Shown here piece by piece: positions 32,521 through 41,223 of a stretch of 51,495 nt of DNA; position 1 is the stretch's first letter, and each line of letters begins with the position of its first letter. The position numbers were made by a program, and so were the translations under genes. This DNA is from Clostridia bacterium (GTDB lineage Bacteria > Bacillota > Clostridia > Christensenellales > Aristaeellaceae): contig JAFXVR010000030.1 in NCBI GenBank assembly GCA_017534885.1, forward strand, positions 1 through 51,495, given 5' to 3'. The notes under the pieces were generated by a model. The model saw nothing but the letters and a program-made list of their open reading frames with translations. It was not told the DNA's origin and did no database searches.

Positions 32521-33426
32521 ATGGGAATATTCAGCGGACTCAAGGCGCAGCTGAACGCGCAGAAAGCCTATAAGCTCCAGAGCAGCGACCTGACCAGCCC
32601 CGAGGCCCAGCGCCTCTATGAGGAAGCCATTGCTGACGGGCTGAGCGACCCCCGCTACCTGCTGGGCTACACCACCCTGCTGGTGCGCTCCGGCCAGTAT
32701 GAGAAGGCCAAGGAGTTCCTGATCAGGATTCAGAAGGTGCAGATGGGCCCGGATCAGAAGAACACGCTCTTCATCAATTACGCGGCCTGCTGCCTGAAGC
32801 TGGGCGAGGTCGACAAGGGCATCCGCCTGCTGGAGCGCCAGCATCAGCATGGGGCCAGCGGCCGGGTGTACCAGACCCTGGGCGTGCTGTATGTGGAGAA
32901 GTTCGACATGGAGCGCCAGCCCGACTTTGACGCCCTGGACGAGGCGGCCCGCCAGGCGGCGCTGGAAGCCGCGCAGGCGGAAGCGGATCAGGCGGATCAG
33001 GCGGATCAGGCTGAAGCCAATCAGGCGGATGCCAATCAGGCTGAGGCAAATCAGGCTGAGGCGGAAGCGCCTGCCCAGCCCTCGGCGCGGGAGAAGTGGC
33101 AGGCGGAGCTGGAGAAGGCCCTGGCCTTTGAGAAGGAAGCCGTCGAATACGACGACGAGGACCCCATCAGCCTGGACAACCTGGGCCAGTTCTACTACCG
33201 CTGCCTGGGCGACCGGGACGCCGCGAAGGAGTGGTTCGACAAAGCGATCGAGCAGAAGGAGACCCAGATCGACACCCTGTGGTTCCTCTCCCGCTACGAT
33301 CTGGACAGGGGTGATACCGCCGCCGCCGTGGCCAAGCTGAAAAAGGCCGCCGAGGGCCGGCCCTCCCCGCTGAATTACGCCAGCCGGGAGCGCATTGAGG
33401 ACGAGCTGAAGCGGCTGGGCGGCTGA
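32521..33426 (+). CDS. TPR protein with Gln/Ala/Glu/Asp low-complexity linker
   Basis: A 301-aa protein without signal peptide. Tetratricopeptide-like pairs (YLLGYTTLLVRSGQYEKAKE; NLGQFYYRCLGDRDAAKEWF) flank a hydrophilic tandem stretch at about 155-185 made of QADQAEANQ-like units. It lies 2 bp after the yprB-like gene with GAGG upstream, so the two are an operon. Likely a scaffold; partner unknown. Confidence 0.8.
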   Translation: MGIFSGLKAQLNAQKAYKLQSSDLTSPEAQRLYEEAIADGLSDPRYLLGYTTLLVRSGQYEKAKEFLIRIQKVQMGPDQKNTLFINYAACCLKLGEVDKGIRLLERQHQHGASGRVYQTLGVLYVEKFDMERQPDFDALDEAARQAALEAAQAEADQADQADQAEANQADANQAEANQAEAEAPAQPSAREKWQAELEKALAFEKEAVEYDDEDPISLDNLGQFYYRCLGDRDAAKEWFDKAIEQKETQIDTLWFLSRYDLDRGDTAAAVAKLKKAAEGRPSPLNYASRERIEDELKRLGG

Positions 33427-33463
33427 GGCAGAGAGCATCAGAAGAAAAGGAAGGACAAGCCTT

Positions 33464-34444
33464 ATGACGGATACGGAAAAGCAGGAAATCGCGCTGGAGA
33501 CCTCTGAAGCGCAGGAGGCCGCGCAGCAGGCTGAGCCCGTGAAGAAGGGTCTGTTCGGGCGGAAAAAGGCGCCGGTGCAGTACGAGGAGAAGACCTTCCT
33601 GGGCATCAAGTACAAAAAGAAGATCGAGCCCAAACGGCCCTGGTGGGTGGAAGCCCTGTCCTGGGTGCTGACCTTCGCGGTGGCGCTGATGGTAGCCATC
33701 CCGATCCGCTTCCTGGTCTTTGAGCCGGTGCGGGTGGACGGCCACTCCATGGACGACACCCTTTCCGACGGCGAGATCATGTATGTGGACAAGACCCGCT
33801 ACGCCTCGGGCTGGTTCAGCCTCCCCTGGCAGAGCGACGAAGCCAAGCAGGACGCGGCCCGCTTCACCGTGGGCGGCGACCCGGCCCGCTTTGACGTGGT
33901 CATCTGCCGCTATCCCGACCGGGGCGACACCAACTTTGTGAAGCGGGTGGTGGGCCAGCCCGGGGACACCCTGAAACTGGATCAGGACGGCTATCTCTGG
34001 GTGAACGGCGAAAAGTATGACGAGCCCTACGTGAGCAGCGAGTACCGCACGGGCTATCAGACGCCCTACGCGGAGTTCACCGTGCCGAAGAAGGGCGACG
34101 CGCTGACCGTGACCAGCGGGCAGCTCTGCGTCAACGGCGTCGCGTGGCGCTGGCGCAGCAGGGGCGAGATCTGGGGGCTTTCCGCGGACGGGCAGAAGCT
34201 GGAGCTCAAGCACGGCGGCCTCTGGCTGGACGGCAAGTCCGTCGATGTCAGCGCCGTGGAGGAGGGCAAGGTCTTCACCCTGCAGTCAGACTACTTCTTC
34301 CTCATGGGCGATCACCGCAACAATTCCAACGACAGCCGCGCCGTGGGCCCGGTGGAGCGCAGCATGATCATCGGCCGGGTGGCCCGGGTGCTGCTGCCGC
34401 TGGGCAAGGGCCGGGCCGTGGTCAACGGTCTGGACTGGAAGTGA
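33464..34444 (+). CDS. lepB: signal peptidase I
   Basis: A 326-aa membrane serine protease that removes signal peptides. A long charged cytoplasmic N-terminus precedes one membrane helix (about 67-86). The catalytic Ser is in VDGHSMDDTL (about 95) and the Lys in FVKRVVGQPGD (about 160); GDHRNNSNDSR (about 287-297) is the box E signature. A roughly 70-residue insert between the Lys box and box E makes it longer than many Firmicute homologues. MITE copy 6 begins 7 bp after the stop. Confidence 0.96.
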   Translation: MTDTEKQEIALETSEAQEAAQQAEPVKKGLFGRKKAPVQYEEKTFLGIKYKKKIEPKRPWWVEALSWVLTFAVALMVAIPIRFLVFEPVRVDGHSMDDTLSDGEIMYVDKTRYASGWFSLPWQSDEAKQDAARFTVGGDPARFDVVICRYPDRGDTNFVKRVVGQPGDTLKLDQDGYLWVNGEKYDEPYVSSEYRTGYQTPYAEFTVPKKGDALTVTSGQLCVNGVAWRWRSRGEIWGLSADGQKLELKHGGLWLDGKSVDVSAVEEGKVFTLQSDYFFLMGDHRNNSNDSRAVGPVERSMIIGRVARVLLPLGKGRAVVNGLDWK

Positions 34445-34451
34445 GAATAAA

Positions 34452-34571
34452 GATTCGGATGTCAAAAGGGCGCTTTCCTGAACCAAGCCACGACTGGTTG
34501 TGGAAGGTAGCGGAAATTACCACAACCAGTCGTGGCTCTAAGGTCGGAAGCGCCCTTTTGTCACCCTCAAC
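34452..34571 (+). mobile_element. 120-bp MITE, copy 6 (type 1)
   Basis: Direct repeats AATAAA flank it (34446-34451 and 34572-34577). The loop-proximal bases read GGTAGCGGAAATTACC instead of GACAGCGGAAATCACC, adding new self-pairing (GGTA/TACC). It sits between lepB and rimM. Confidence 0.93.
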
Positions 34572-34672
34572 AATAAACCGGGGGTGCCGGATGCTGCTTC
34601 AGCGGTGCGCCGGCGCCTCCCTTTGCGTATAAGCGAGAAAGGACGGGGAGTCAGTCCTCCCCGGTCAACCGT

Positions 34673-35197
34673 ATGCTGAACGAATACCTGATGATCGGCG
34701 AGGTGCTGAAGCCCCAGGGCGTGCGCGGCGAGGCCAAGATCAGGCCCTACACCGACGACCCCGAGGCCTTCCGCCGCTGGAAGACCCTCTACTTAGAGGC
34801 CGGCGGGGTCTACACGCCCGTGGCCGCGGCCTGCTCCCGGGTGCACGACGGCTTTGCCTATGTCACCCTCGCGGGCTGCGCGAAGCCGGAGGACGTCGAA
34901 AAGCTCCGGGGGCGGAAGCTATACATCGACCGGGCCCACGCCGCGCCCCTGCCCGAGGGCGAGGTGTACATCGCCGACCTGATCGGCTGCGAGGCCGTGG
35001 ACGAGAAGGGACAGCACATCGGCCGGGTGACGGACGTGCTGCAGCACGGGCCGGTGGACGTCTATGTGTTTGATACTCCCCGGGGGGAGATGCTGGCCCC
35101 GGCGCTGAAGGCGGTGTTCCCGGAGACGGACGTGGCGGCGCGGCGCCTCACGGTGGACAGCGAGCGCCTGGCAGAGGTGGCTGTGTATGCGTCTTGA
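34673..35197 (+). CDS. rimM: ribosome maturation factor RimM
   Basis: A 174-aa protein of normal size that assists 30S head assembly. The N-terminal barrel begins MIGEVLKPQGVRGEAKIRPY and the PRC-like barrel contains VYIADLIGCEAVDEKGQHIG and DVYVFDTPRGEMLAPALK. A candidate ribosome binding sequence (GGGGAG, about 34645) lies far upstream and can pair with TCCTCCCC, so the start region may be structured. It overlaps trmD by 11 bp. Confidence 0.95.
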   Translation: MLNEYLMIGEVLKPQGVRGEAKIRPYTDDPEAFRRWKTLYLEAGGVYTPVAAACSRVHDGFAYVTLAGCAKPEDVEKLRGRKLYIDRAHAAPLPEGEVYIADLIGCEAVDEKGQHIGRVTDVLQHGPVDVYVFDTPRGEMLAPALKAVFPETDVAARRLTVDSERLAEVAVYAS

Positions 35198-35909
35198 CAT
35201 CCTGACGATCTTCCCGGAAATGTTCCCCGGGGTGCTGGAGAGCTCCATCATCGGCCGGGCCCGGGACGCGGGGCTGCTGGACGTGCGCTGCCACGACATC
35301 CGCCCCTATTCCGACCGCAAGCACCACAACACGGACGACTATCCCTTCGGCGGCGGGGCGGGCATGGTGATGCTGGCCCAGCCCATCCTGGCGGCCATGG
35401 CGGACGTGTGCGGGGAGGGGTTTGAAGGCCGGCGCATCTACCTGGGCCCCCGGGGCCGCACCCTCACCACGGCCATCGCCCGGGAGCTGGCGCTCGAAAA
35501 GCGGCTGGTGCTGCTCTGCGGGCACTACGAGGGCGTGGATCAGCGGGCGCTGGACGCCTGTGTGGACGAGGAGATCAGCATCGGCGACTACATCCTCACC
35601 GGCGGCGAGCTGGCGGCCATGGTGCTGACGGACTGCGTGGCCCGCTTCATCCCCGGCGTGCTGGGCTCCACCGAGAGCCCCGAGGAGGAGAGCTTCTCCG
35701 ACGGCCTGCTGGAGTACCCCCAGTACACCCGGCCCCGGGAGATCGCCGGGCAGACCGTGCCCGAGGTGCTGCTGAACGGCAACCACGCCGAGATCAAAGC
35801 CTGGCGGCGTCAACAGTCCCTGCTGATCACCCGCGACCGCCGCCCCGACCTGCTGGAGCGGGCCCACCTGACCGAGAAAGAGAAAAAGTGGCTGGCTGAA
35901 CAGCCCTGA
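35187..35909 (+). CDS. trmD: tRNA (guanine-37-N1)-methyltransferase
   Basis: A 240-aa SPOUT enzyme that methylates G37 of tRNA. Typical stretches are LDILTIFPEMFPG, DDYPFGGGAGMVM, LLCGHYEGVDQRA and EEISIGDYILTGGELAAM (trefoil knot). The rimM overlap is the usual arrangement, but rpsP and rplS, the normal neighbours in Firmicutes, are not here. Confidence 0.97.
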   Translation: MRLDILTIFPEMFPGVLESSIIGRARDAGLLDVRCHDIRPYSDRKHHNTDDYPFGGGAGMVMLAQPILAAMADVCGEGFEGRRIYLGPRGRTLTTAIARELALEKRLVLLCGHYEGVDQRALDACVDEEISIGDYILTGGELAAMVLTDCVARFIPGVLGSTESPEEESFSDGLLEYPQYTRPREIAGQTVPEVLLNGNHAEIKAWRRQQSLLITRDRRPDLLERAHLTEKEKKWLAEQP

Positions 35910-35923
35910 GGAGGCGCTGTGCT

Positions 35924-36292
35924 TTGTTTCTGCGCAAGCTGACCGTGCTGGTGGTGCCCATCCTGCTGCTCCTTGTCACTGCCTGGGCCATGCGGCTGAT
36001 GGCGGACTGGGGCTTCTGGGGCAATGCCGCCAAGGGCGCGCTGCTGGGCCTGTCCTTAGCCCTGCTCCTGCCCCTGAGCGGCGCGAGGCGGCAGAAGAAC
36101 CGCTTTGCCCGCCTGCTCTGGATTCCCACCGCCGCCCTGATCCTGATCGTGGCCTACCAGTACCTGGCCTCCATCGGCCAGAGCATCCCCGCCCTGCGCT
36201 TTCTGGAGACCCAGAGCCCCCAGACCGTGCTCACCGAGTCCGCCTTCGCCCTCTTTATGCTGGTATCCGGGTTCTGGGGGACGGCGGAATAA
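35924..36292 (+). CDS. small integral membrane protein
   Basis: A 122-aa protein with four likely membrane helices (about 5-23, 30-51, 63-83, 104-119) and a basic loop (GARRQKNRFAR). The start is a TTG with GAGGAGG 9 bp upstream, 14 bp after trmD. I do not recognise the family. Confidence 0.65.
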   Translation: MFLRKLTVLVVPILLLLVTAWAMRLMADWGFWGNAAKGALLGLSLALLLPLSGARRQKNRFARLLWIPTAALILIVAYQYLASIGQSIPALRFLETQSPQTVLTESAFALFMLVSGFWGTAE

Positions 36293-36326
36293 GGAAAGCA
36301 TTTACCTGCCTGGAGACAGGCGCTGC

Positions 36327-36470
36327 ATGGTGGAGGGCATCACCGACGAGGGCGGCTGCCTGGTGCCCGATGCCCGGTGCTGCTATTTCCACAGGCGCAT
36401 CGCCAAGGCGGCCGTGCGGGCTGTGGCCGACGCGGCCATTAAGAAGTATTGTATTCAAAAACAGGATTAA
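36327..36470 (+). CDS. short orphan reading frame (47 aa), possibly a gene remnant
   Basis: The frame MVEGITDEGGCLVPDARC then YFHRRIAKAAVRAVADAAIK looks protein-like: strong helix-forming end, high codon bias. The same frame is open 12 codons upstream (KESIYLPGDRRC), but no ribosome binding site is seen. It may be the 3' end of a lost gene. No family recognised. Confidence 0.35.
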   Translation: MVEGITDEGGCLVPDARCCYFHRRIAKAAVRAVADAAIKKYCIQKQD

Positions 36471-36609
36471 CCTGCAGCGCATGCAAGTGCCGGCGGGGGC
36501 CTGTCTGATTCGGATGAAAGGATGCTTCCTGCTTTCATGCTGCGCCGCTCCCTGAACCCGCCCCGCCCGGCGGCCGGAGGAATCGGGGGGCAAAGGGAAG
36601 GACAAAAGC

Positions 36610-38220
36610 ATGCTGAACATTGATTCCTGGGTGCGCTTTGCGCTGACGGAGGCCTGCGCGGTGGTGCTGCTGGCCTTTGTCTTCCGCAGGCCGCTGGCGG
36701 AAGAAAAGCGCAATGTGTGGCTGAAGACGCTGCTGGTGATGCTGGCCATGTACCTGGCGCACCTGTTTTACGCCTACCTGAGTCCCGTCTATTTCTTCCG
36801 CCGCTTCGCCTTCTCCGCGGAGCGGCTGAACCTCGTCCCCTTCCGGGCGCTGAAGAACTGGCTGGCGCATCCGCTGGATTTCATCGGCAATCTGCTGCTC
36901 TTCCTCCCCCTGGGCTTTTTCGAGGTGCTGCTGCATCCGGGCAAGTCCCGCAGGTTTCAGCTGGCCCTTTCGGCGGCGACCGCGTGCATGCTCTCCCTCT
37001 TCCTGGAAGCCGCGCAGCTGTTCAACTACCGCGTGCCCGACGTGGACGATGTCATCCTCCACGTCCTGGGCGGTGCGGTCGGCGCGCTGCTGTGCATGCT
37101 TCAGCAGAAAATCGGCTTCGACCGCACCCGGGTCGGGCGCGTGCTCCTGCCCGCCATCCCCCGCTCCTGGCGGCGGCATAACCTGCTGAACCGCTTCTGC
37201 ATCATCCTGGTGGTCACCATGGAAGCGGTGCTCTTCACCGCCAACTATATCGTGACCATCCCCAGGCCCGCCGTCCGGGAGAACACCGCCGCGGAGATCG
37301 CCCTTCCCACCGCCGCGCCGGAGCCGGAAGCGCCGGAAGCGTCCGAAGCGCCCGCGACCGCCGCGCCGTCCCCGGCCCCGCGCGTTTACGATACCGCTTC
37401 CCTGGCGCTGGAGGCGCGGAACGTCCTCCTGGTGCGCCTTTCGGACGGGGACGGGAACGATCAGGTGATCTATGAGGTGGACGGCGCCAGGCCCATCTAC
37501 CCCGCGTCCACCCTGAAAATGCTGACCGCCCTGACCGTGCTGGACATCGCGGAGCCGGAGGAGATGGTGCGCCTGGGCATGGAGATCTTCATCCCGCCGC
37601 TGGACGCCTCCCGCGCCGGGCTGGAACTCGGGATGACCCTCTCCGTCCGCGGTCTGCTGGAAGGCCTGCTCCTGCCCTCCGGCGCGGACGCGGCCTACGC
37701 CCTGGGCGTGTACTGCGGCCGGAAAGCCGCCGGGGACGATCAGCTGTCCTACGCGGAGGCCGTGAAGCTCTTTGTGGAGCGGATGAATCAGAAGGCGGCG
37801 GACATCGGCGCGGTCAACACCCGGGCGGTCAACGTGGTGGGCCTGGACGACCGGAACCAGCTCACCACCGCCAGAGACATCCTGAAAATCGCTAAGGTCT
37901 TCCTGAACCACCCGGTCCTTGCCGACATCTGCCACCTGCCCACGGCCCGCGTCACCAGCGAAGAGGGCAAGACCCTCTCCCTCAAAAACACCAACAAAAT
38001 GCTCCACATCGGCAGCGGATACTACAACAGCCAGGTGGCCGGCGTCAAGACCGGAACCACCTCCCGCGCCGGCAACTGCCTCGTCTCCGTCTTCACCATC
38101 GGCGCCGACCGCTACCTCTGCATCGTGATGAACAGCAGCTATTACGGCAAGTTCACCGACACCCAGGCGCTGTACGAGGTTTGCGAAAGGGCGGAGAGGG
38201 CAATGAATAATGAAGACTGA
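36610..38220 (+). CDS. VanZ-like membrane domain fused to a D-Ala-D-Ala carboxypeptidase (S11)
   Basis: A 536-aa fusion. The first 170 residues are VanZ-like: four to five helices with DFIGNLLLFLPLGFFE and EAAQLFNYRVPDVDDVILHV. A further helix (about 195-215) and a Pro/Ala/Glu linker (about 225-255) lead to the carboxypeptidase, where YPASTLKML (Ser about 300, Lys about 303) is SxxK and GVKTGTT (about 478-484) is KTG. The middle SxN motif reads PSGADAA, with Ala in place of Asn. The enzyme should trim cell-wall stem peptides outside the membrane. AAGGGAAGG precedes the start. Confidence 0.85.
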   Translation: MLNIDSWVRFALTEACAVVLLAFVFRRPLAEEKRNVWLKTLLVMLAMYLAHLFYAYLSPVYFFRRFAFSAERLNLVPFRALKNWLAHPLDFIGNLLLFLPLGFFEVLLHPGKSRRFQLALSAATACMLSLFLEAAQLFNYRVPDVDDVILHVLGGAVGALLCMLQQKIGFDRTRVGRVLLPAIPRSWRRHNLLNRFCIILVVTMEAVLFTANYIVTIPRPAVRENTAAEIALPTAAPEPEAPEASEAPATAAPSPAPRVYDTASLALEARNVLLVRLSDGDGNDQVIYEVDGARPIYPASTLKMLTALTVLDIAEPEEMVRLGMEIFIPPLDASRAGLELGMTLSVRGLLEGLLLPSGADAAYALGVYCGRKAAGDDQLSYAEAVKLFVERMNQKAADIGAVNTRAVNVVGLDDRNQLTTARDILKIAKVFLNHPVLADICHLPTARVTSEEGKTLSLKNTNKMLHIGSGYYNSQVAGVKTGTTSRAGNCLVSVFTIGADRYLCIVMNSSYYGKFTDTQALYEVCERAERAMNNED

Positions 38221-38293
38221 AGACTGAAGAATGGGATGCGAAGCCTGCTGGACGGTTGATGGGCAGCCGGACGGTTGGCGGCAGACAGAAATA

Positions 38294-38330
38294 CCCCCGC
38301 GCCGGAGAGTTGGCGCGGGGGGTTGATTTT
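38294..38330 (+). terminator. terminator after the VanZ-S11 gene
   Basis: CCCCCGCGCC (38294-38303) pairs with GGCGCGGGGG (38312-38321), followed by GTTGATTTT. Confidence 0.65.
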
Positions 38331-38339
38331 GGGGAAGGG

Positions 38340-38540
38340 TCAATCGATATGGTAGATGAACACGTTGGGGGAGTTGAAGAAGGCATCCTCGGCAATGCTG
38401 GTGCAGGAGGCGGGGATTTCGATGTAGATCAGGTTGGGGCAGTGGGCGAAGGCGAGATGGCCGATGGAGGTGCAGGTGGAGGGGAGGATGACGGCCTGGG
38501 CGGTTGATTCCATGAAGGCCTCGTCCTCAATGGTTTCCAT
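38340..38540 (-). pseudogene. BspA-type LRR fragment (5'-truncated)
   Basis: A 66-codon frame with two and a half BspA repeats (VILPSTCTSIGHLAFAHCPN; IEIPASCTSIAEDAF) and a normal C-terminal stop. There is no signal peptide, and the frame loses likeness at about 38555, next to the restriction-modification island. It is probably the tail of an LRR gene cut off by the island or by deletion. Confidence 0.7.
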
Positions 38541-38563
38541 TTCCTCCGAGAAGGAGAATATTC

Positions 38564-38609
38564 AAACCGCCCAAAATCCCCATAAAACAAGGGGTTTCGG
38601 GCGGTTTTA
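38564..38609. terminator. hairpin at the island border
   Basis: AAACCGCCC (38564-38572) and GGGCGGTTT (38599-38607) with an inner CCCC/GGGG pair. It could end the minus-strand restriction-modification transcript. Confidence 0.6.
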
Positions 38610-38676
38610 CTGTTGAATTGTCGCTTATTTGTCGCTTTAATATATTAGATGATTCCTGCTATTACTATGAGATGTT

Positions 38677-39774
38677 CTATTTAATCACGTCTGACAAGTG
38701 TTCGTAAACCCACATTTGCGCTTCAAGAGCGCCTATTTCCTCTGCCGTATCTCTAATTACATCAAGCAAGTGTGTAGCGTTTACATTCATATGGCTTGAA
38801 AAAACAATATCCATAAGAACATCAATGGACGCCACTCCGACATACATGCCTCTTTGGGCATACTTTTCGCGTATTTTTGCAAAATAGGTAGGGGGTTGAG
38901 AAGCAAATGTTGATTGCCTGCCAGCTACAAACAATAGACTTGATGCTCCTGCGCTGAAAGCTGTTTCAGCAACATGGTCAACGTCTGTTGAAGAAAACGG
39001 TTTGTCTTTTAACTCCGTTCCCATAAATGGGTGATCTTCAAAATACACGTCAAGGTCGCTAAACTGTCTTTTTGACGTTCCAGCTTGATTAGCGGGGTGC
39101 GCAACAATTCTAAAATCATCGGATGGAAACTGTATGTGATAAAGTGCCGCTGTTACCAACACAAGAGCCGCCCCGCCAAAGCCTTGATCTAATAAGTTGC
39201 TCATAAAATCACGAACATTGAAAATGCTCATATTGTTTGCAACACTATCAAAAGTCTCTTTTTGGGCGTCACGGTTCGCTTTTTCAGCAAGCAGTAACGA
39301 AACAATGTAATCAACACATTGACGGGCATCAACGCTGTTCTGGATTTTAGGCAAATCTATGCAAAGTAACTGAAGCGCCTTTTTAGGGTCGCCGCCAGCA
39401 GCAGCATTGTCCGGATTCAAACGCAGGAAACGTCCAGGTTTATTAACAAGCGGGTCACTATTGGAACCGTCAAGAACATTGCCTAATAGTGACGCTTGAA
39501 ATTTGTATACGACTTTAGACGCAAGGGAACGCGCATCATAAGCGCCCTCTGAATAATCGCCCGCTTGTAGAGATAGTATATCAACAGACGAATCAATTGC
39601 TTTCGCAAGCAGCGCTGTGAGCATAATATACCTATACGTCAAACAGTTTTTCCCATTCATTACAAAGTCAATTGTTGTCTGTATCGGACATTCCCTTACG
39701 GGATTTCGTAGGCAATCCATATATGAAGAATTAAGAAGTTTGGTTGCCAAAGTCTTGTCAATATCAATTGCCAT
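38677..39774 (-). CDS. type II restriction endonuclease, SacI family
   Basis: A 365-aa protein in AT-rich DNA. The segment TYRYIMLTALLAKAI, AGDYSEGAYDARSLASKVV, DGSNSDPLVNKPGRFLRL matches, as I recall it, the SacI-family nuclease core. DLDVYFEDHPFMGTELKDK (about 241-259) has the D...ExK spacing of the PD-(D/E)xK active site. SacI cuts GAGCTC; the same site is a prediction here. It starts 4 bp after the methyltransferase stop, so protection precedes cutting in translation order. Confidence 0.82.
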   Translation of the reverse strand: MAIDIDKTLATKLLNSSYMDCLRNPVRECPIQTTIDFVMNGKNCLTYRYIMLTALLAKAIDSSVDILSLQAGDYSEGAYDARSLASKVVYKFQASLLGNVLDGSNSDPLVNKPGRFLRLNPDNAAAGGDPKKALQLLCIDLPKIQNSVDARQCVDYIVSLLLAEKANRDAQKETFDSVANNMSIFNVRDFMSNLLDQGFGGAALVLVTAALYHIQFPSDDFRIVAHPANQAGTSKRQFSDLDVYFEDHPFMGTELKDKPFSSTDVDHVAETAFSAGASSLLFVAGRQSTFASQPPTYFAKIREKYAQRGMYVGVASIDVLMDIVFSSHMNVNATHLLDVIRDTAEEIGALEAQMWVYEHLSDVIK

Positions 39775-39778
39775 TGTT

Positions 39779-40843
39779 TTATTCTCCCTGCATATAGGCG
39801 ATTCTTACAGAGTTTGCAACAGCTTCAGCAAATTGGCAAGGCACGGCATTACCTATTTGCTTGTATTGCTTTGTCTTTTTTCCGCTAAACTGATAACCTG
39901 CCGGGAATGTTTGTATAGCCGCACATTCTTTTATGGTCAATCTGCGGATAGTATTTGGAACCTGAATACTTGCCGGGGTCATTGTTCCGTTTAATAAGCC
40001 CGCATGATAAGTTTCAAACCAATTTGGGACGCTTGCATCATACAAAGAAACTTCATCAACAATAGGGGTTTTGTTTCCACCCATTGAAGCGGGCAAGGTT
40101 GGCGCTATTCCGTTCAAATCAATAGGACGCCCGGCTCCGTTGACAAGCATACCTGCATATGGAGAGCGCCGCATAACGGGGTGACTTGCCAAAGATACAT
40201 TTGCTGTGCAAGTTTGTGGGTTTTCCTTACTACCAAATTTTCCAGCAGATAAAATAGCCTCCCTTGCTGTTACGGGTGACGCTCTAAAGGTACTCAGGCG
40301 TTCATAAAACCGTTGCGTATCACCAATTGTTTCGTTTACACCAATTATAATAATACGGTCGCGATTTTCTGGTACACCATAGTCGGGGGTATGATGAACT
40401 TTATAAGACACCCTATAACCTAATACCTGACCACGTTCAACTATACCATCTCTGACAGATTTCCATTTGTCTAACGTTCCCAAAGCAGCAACGTTCTCCA
40501 TTACAAAGACTTTCGGACGCACTTGCTCAACAGCATCCATAAAAAGCCATACCAATTGCGAACGTTCATCATTTGGGTCCATTTTCCCCGCAACAGAAAA
40601 ACCCTGACAAGGCGGTCCGCCAAACAGCACATCAGCCCCCCTAAAGGCCACAAGGTCACCTATATGGTCGTGAATATCCCCTTCAACCATGACATGCGCC
40701 GTTTGCGGGCGGTTAATGCGCCATGCTTCAGCCGCATCATGATCGAATTCGTTAGCGAAAACCGTTTCAAATCCGGCTTTCTCAAATCCGACATCTAACC
40801 CGCCCGCGCCAGAGAACAAACTGATTGCAGTTAATTTTCCCAC
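39779..40843 (-). CDS. DNA (cytosine-5)-methyltransferase
   Basis: A 354-aa C5 methylase. Motif I is LFSGAGGLDVGFE, motif IV GGPPCQGFSVAG (catalytic Cys about 79), motif VI VFVMENVAAL, motif VIII ENRDRIIIIG, motif X YKQIGNAVP. A GTG start at 40843 follows AGGAGA. It is the protective partner of the SacI-like nuclease, so methylation within GAGCTC is expected. GC content is much lower than that of the flanks. Confidence 0.93.
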   Translation of the reverse strand: MGKLTAISLFSGAGGLDVGFEKAGFETVFANEFDHDAAEAWRINRPQTAHVMVEGDIHDHIGDLVAFRGADVLFGGPPCQGFSVAGKMDPNDERSQLVWLFMDAVEQVRPKVFVMENVAALGTLDKWKSVRDGIVERGQVLGYRVSYKVHHTPDYGVPENRDRIIIIGVNETIGDTQRFYERLSTFRASPVTAREAILSAGKFGSKENPQTCTANVSLASHPVMRRSPYAGMLVNGAGRPIDLNGIAPTLPASMGGNKTPIVDEVSLYDASVPNWFETYHAGLLNGTMTPASIQVPNTIRRLTIKECAAIQTFPAGYQFSGKKTKQYKQIGNAVPCQFAEAVANSVRIAYMQGE

Positions 40844-40879
40844 GGCAGATACTCTCCTATACCATTACTATTGTCATAC

Positions 40880-40895
40880 GATGCCTTAAGGCATC
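40880..40895. promoter_or_regulatory. 16-bp palindrome in the methyltransferase leader
   Basis: GATGCCTTAAGGCATC is a perfect palindrome between the promoter and the GTG start, a possible operator for self-control. Confidence 0.4.
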
Positions 40896-40941
40896 TGCTG
40901 ATTCTGTTGCTATTGGCTGTTGGGTACAACACGCCATAATG

Positions 40942-40950
40942 ATTATAACA
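40942..40950 (-). promoter_or_regulatory. extended -10 promoter of the restriction-modification genes
   Basis: On the minus strand TGTTATAAT gives a perfect extended -10, about 100 bp before the methyltransferase start. No strong -35 is visible. Confidence 0.55.
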
Positions 40951-41007
40951 TACAATCGCCCGGTTTACCAGTTAAAAATATCAGGCGGGTTCATTCTCCG
41001 CCTGCTG

Positions 41008-41223
41008 TCATTGCCGCTTGCAATACAGCGTAATATCCTGCTTATACCCTTCAAAGGTATCAATCCGGGTAACGCTGTACTTCACGCCGCCATACTCCAC
41101 AAAGCAGGCAGTTGTCAGGCCTGCCCGGTAATTGATGGTAAACAAGACTTCTTCATTATACCTGTAAGCAGCTGTCACAGGGTACACCTTCTGACAGTCC
41201 CCATTTTTCCAGTGTCCGCCATT
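41008..41223 (-). pseudogene. phage head-tail adaptor-like remnant (tentative)
   Basis: A 71-codon open frame without start: RYNEEVLFTINYRAGLTTAC then VEYGGVKYSVTRIDTFEGYK and DITLYCKRQ. The xYSVTRIDTFEGYKxDxTLYC end resembles phage head-closure/head-tail adaptor proteins. The 5' end is missing. Match made from memory, so tentative. Confidence 0.4.

Noticed and set aside
36535..38343. 602-aa frame antisense to the VanZ-S11 gene
   Set aside because: Shadow frame; the plus-strand motifs SxxK and KTG prove the coding strand.
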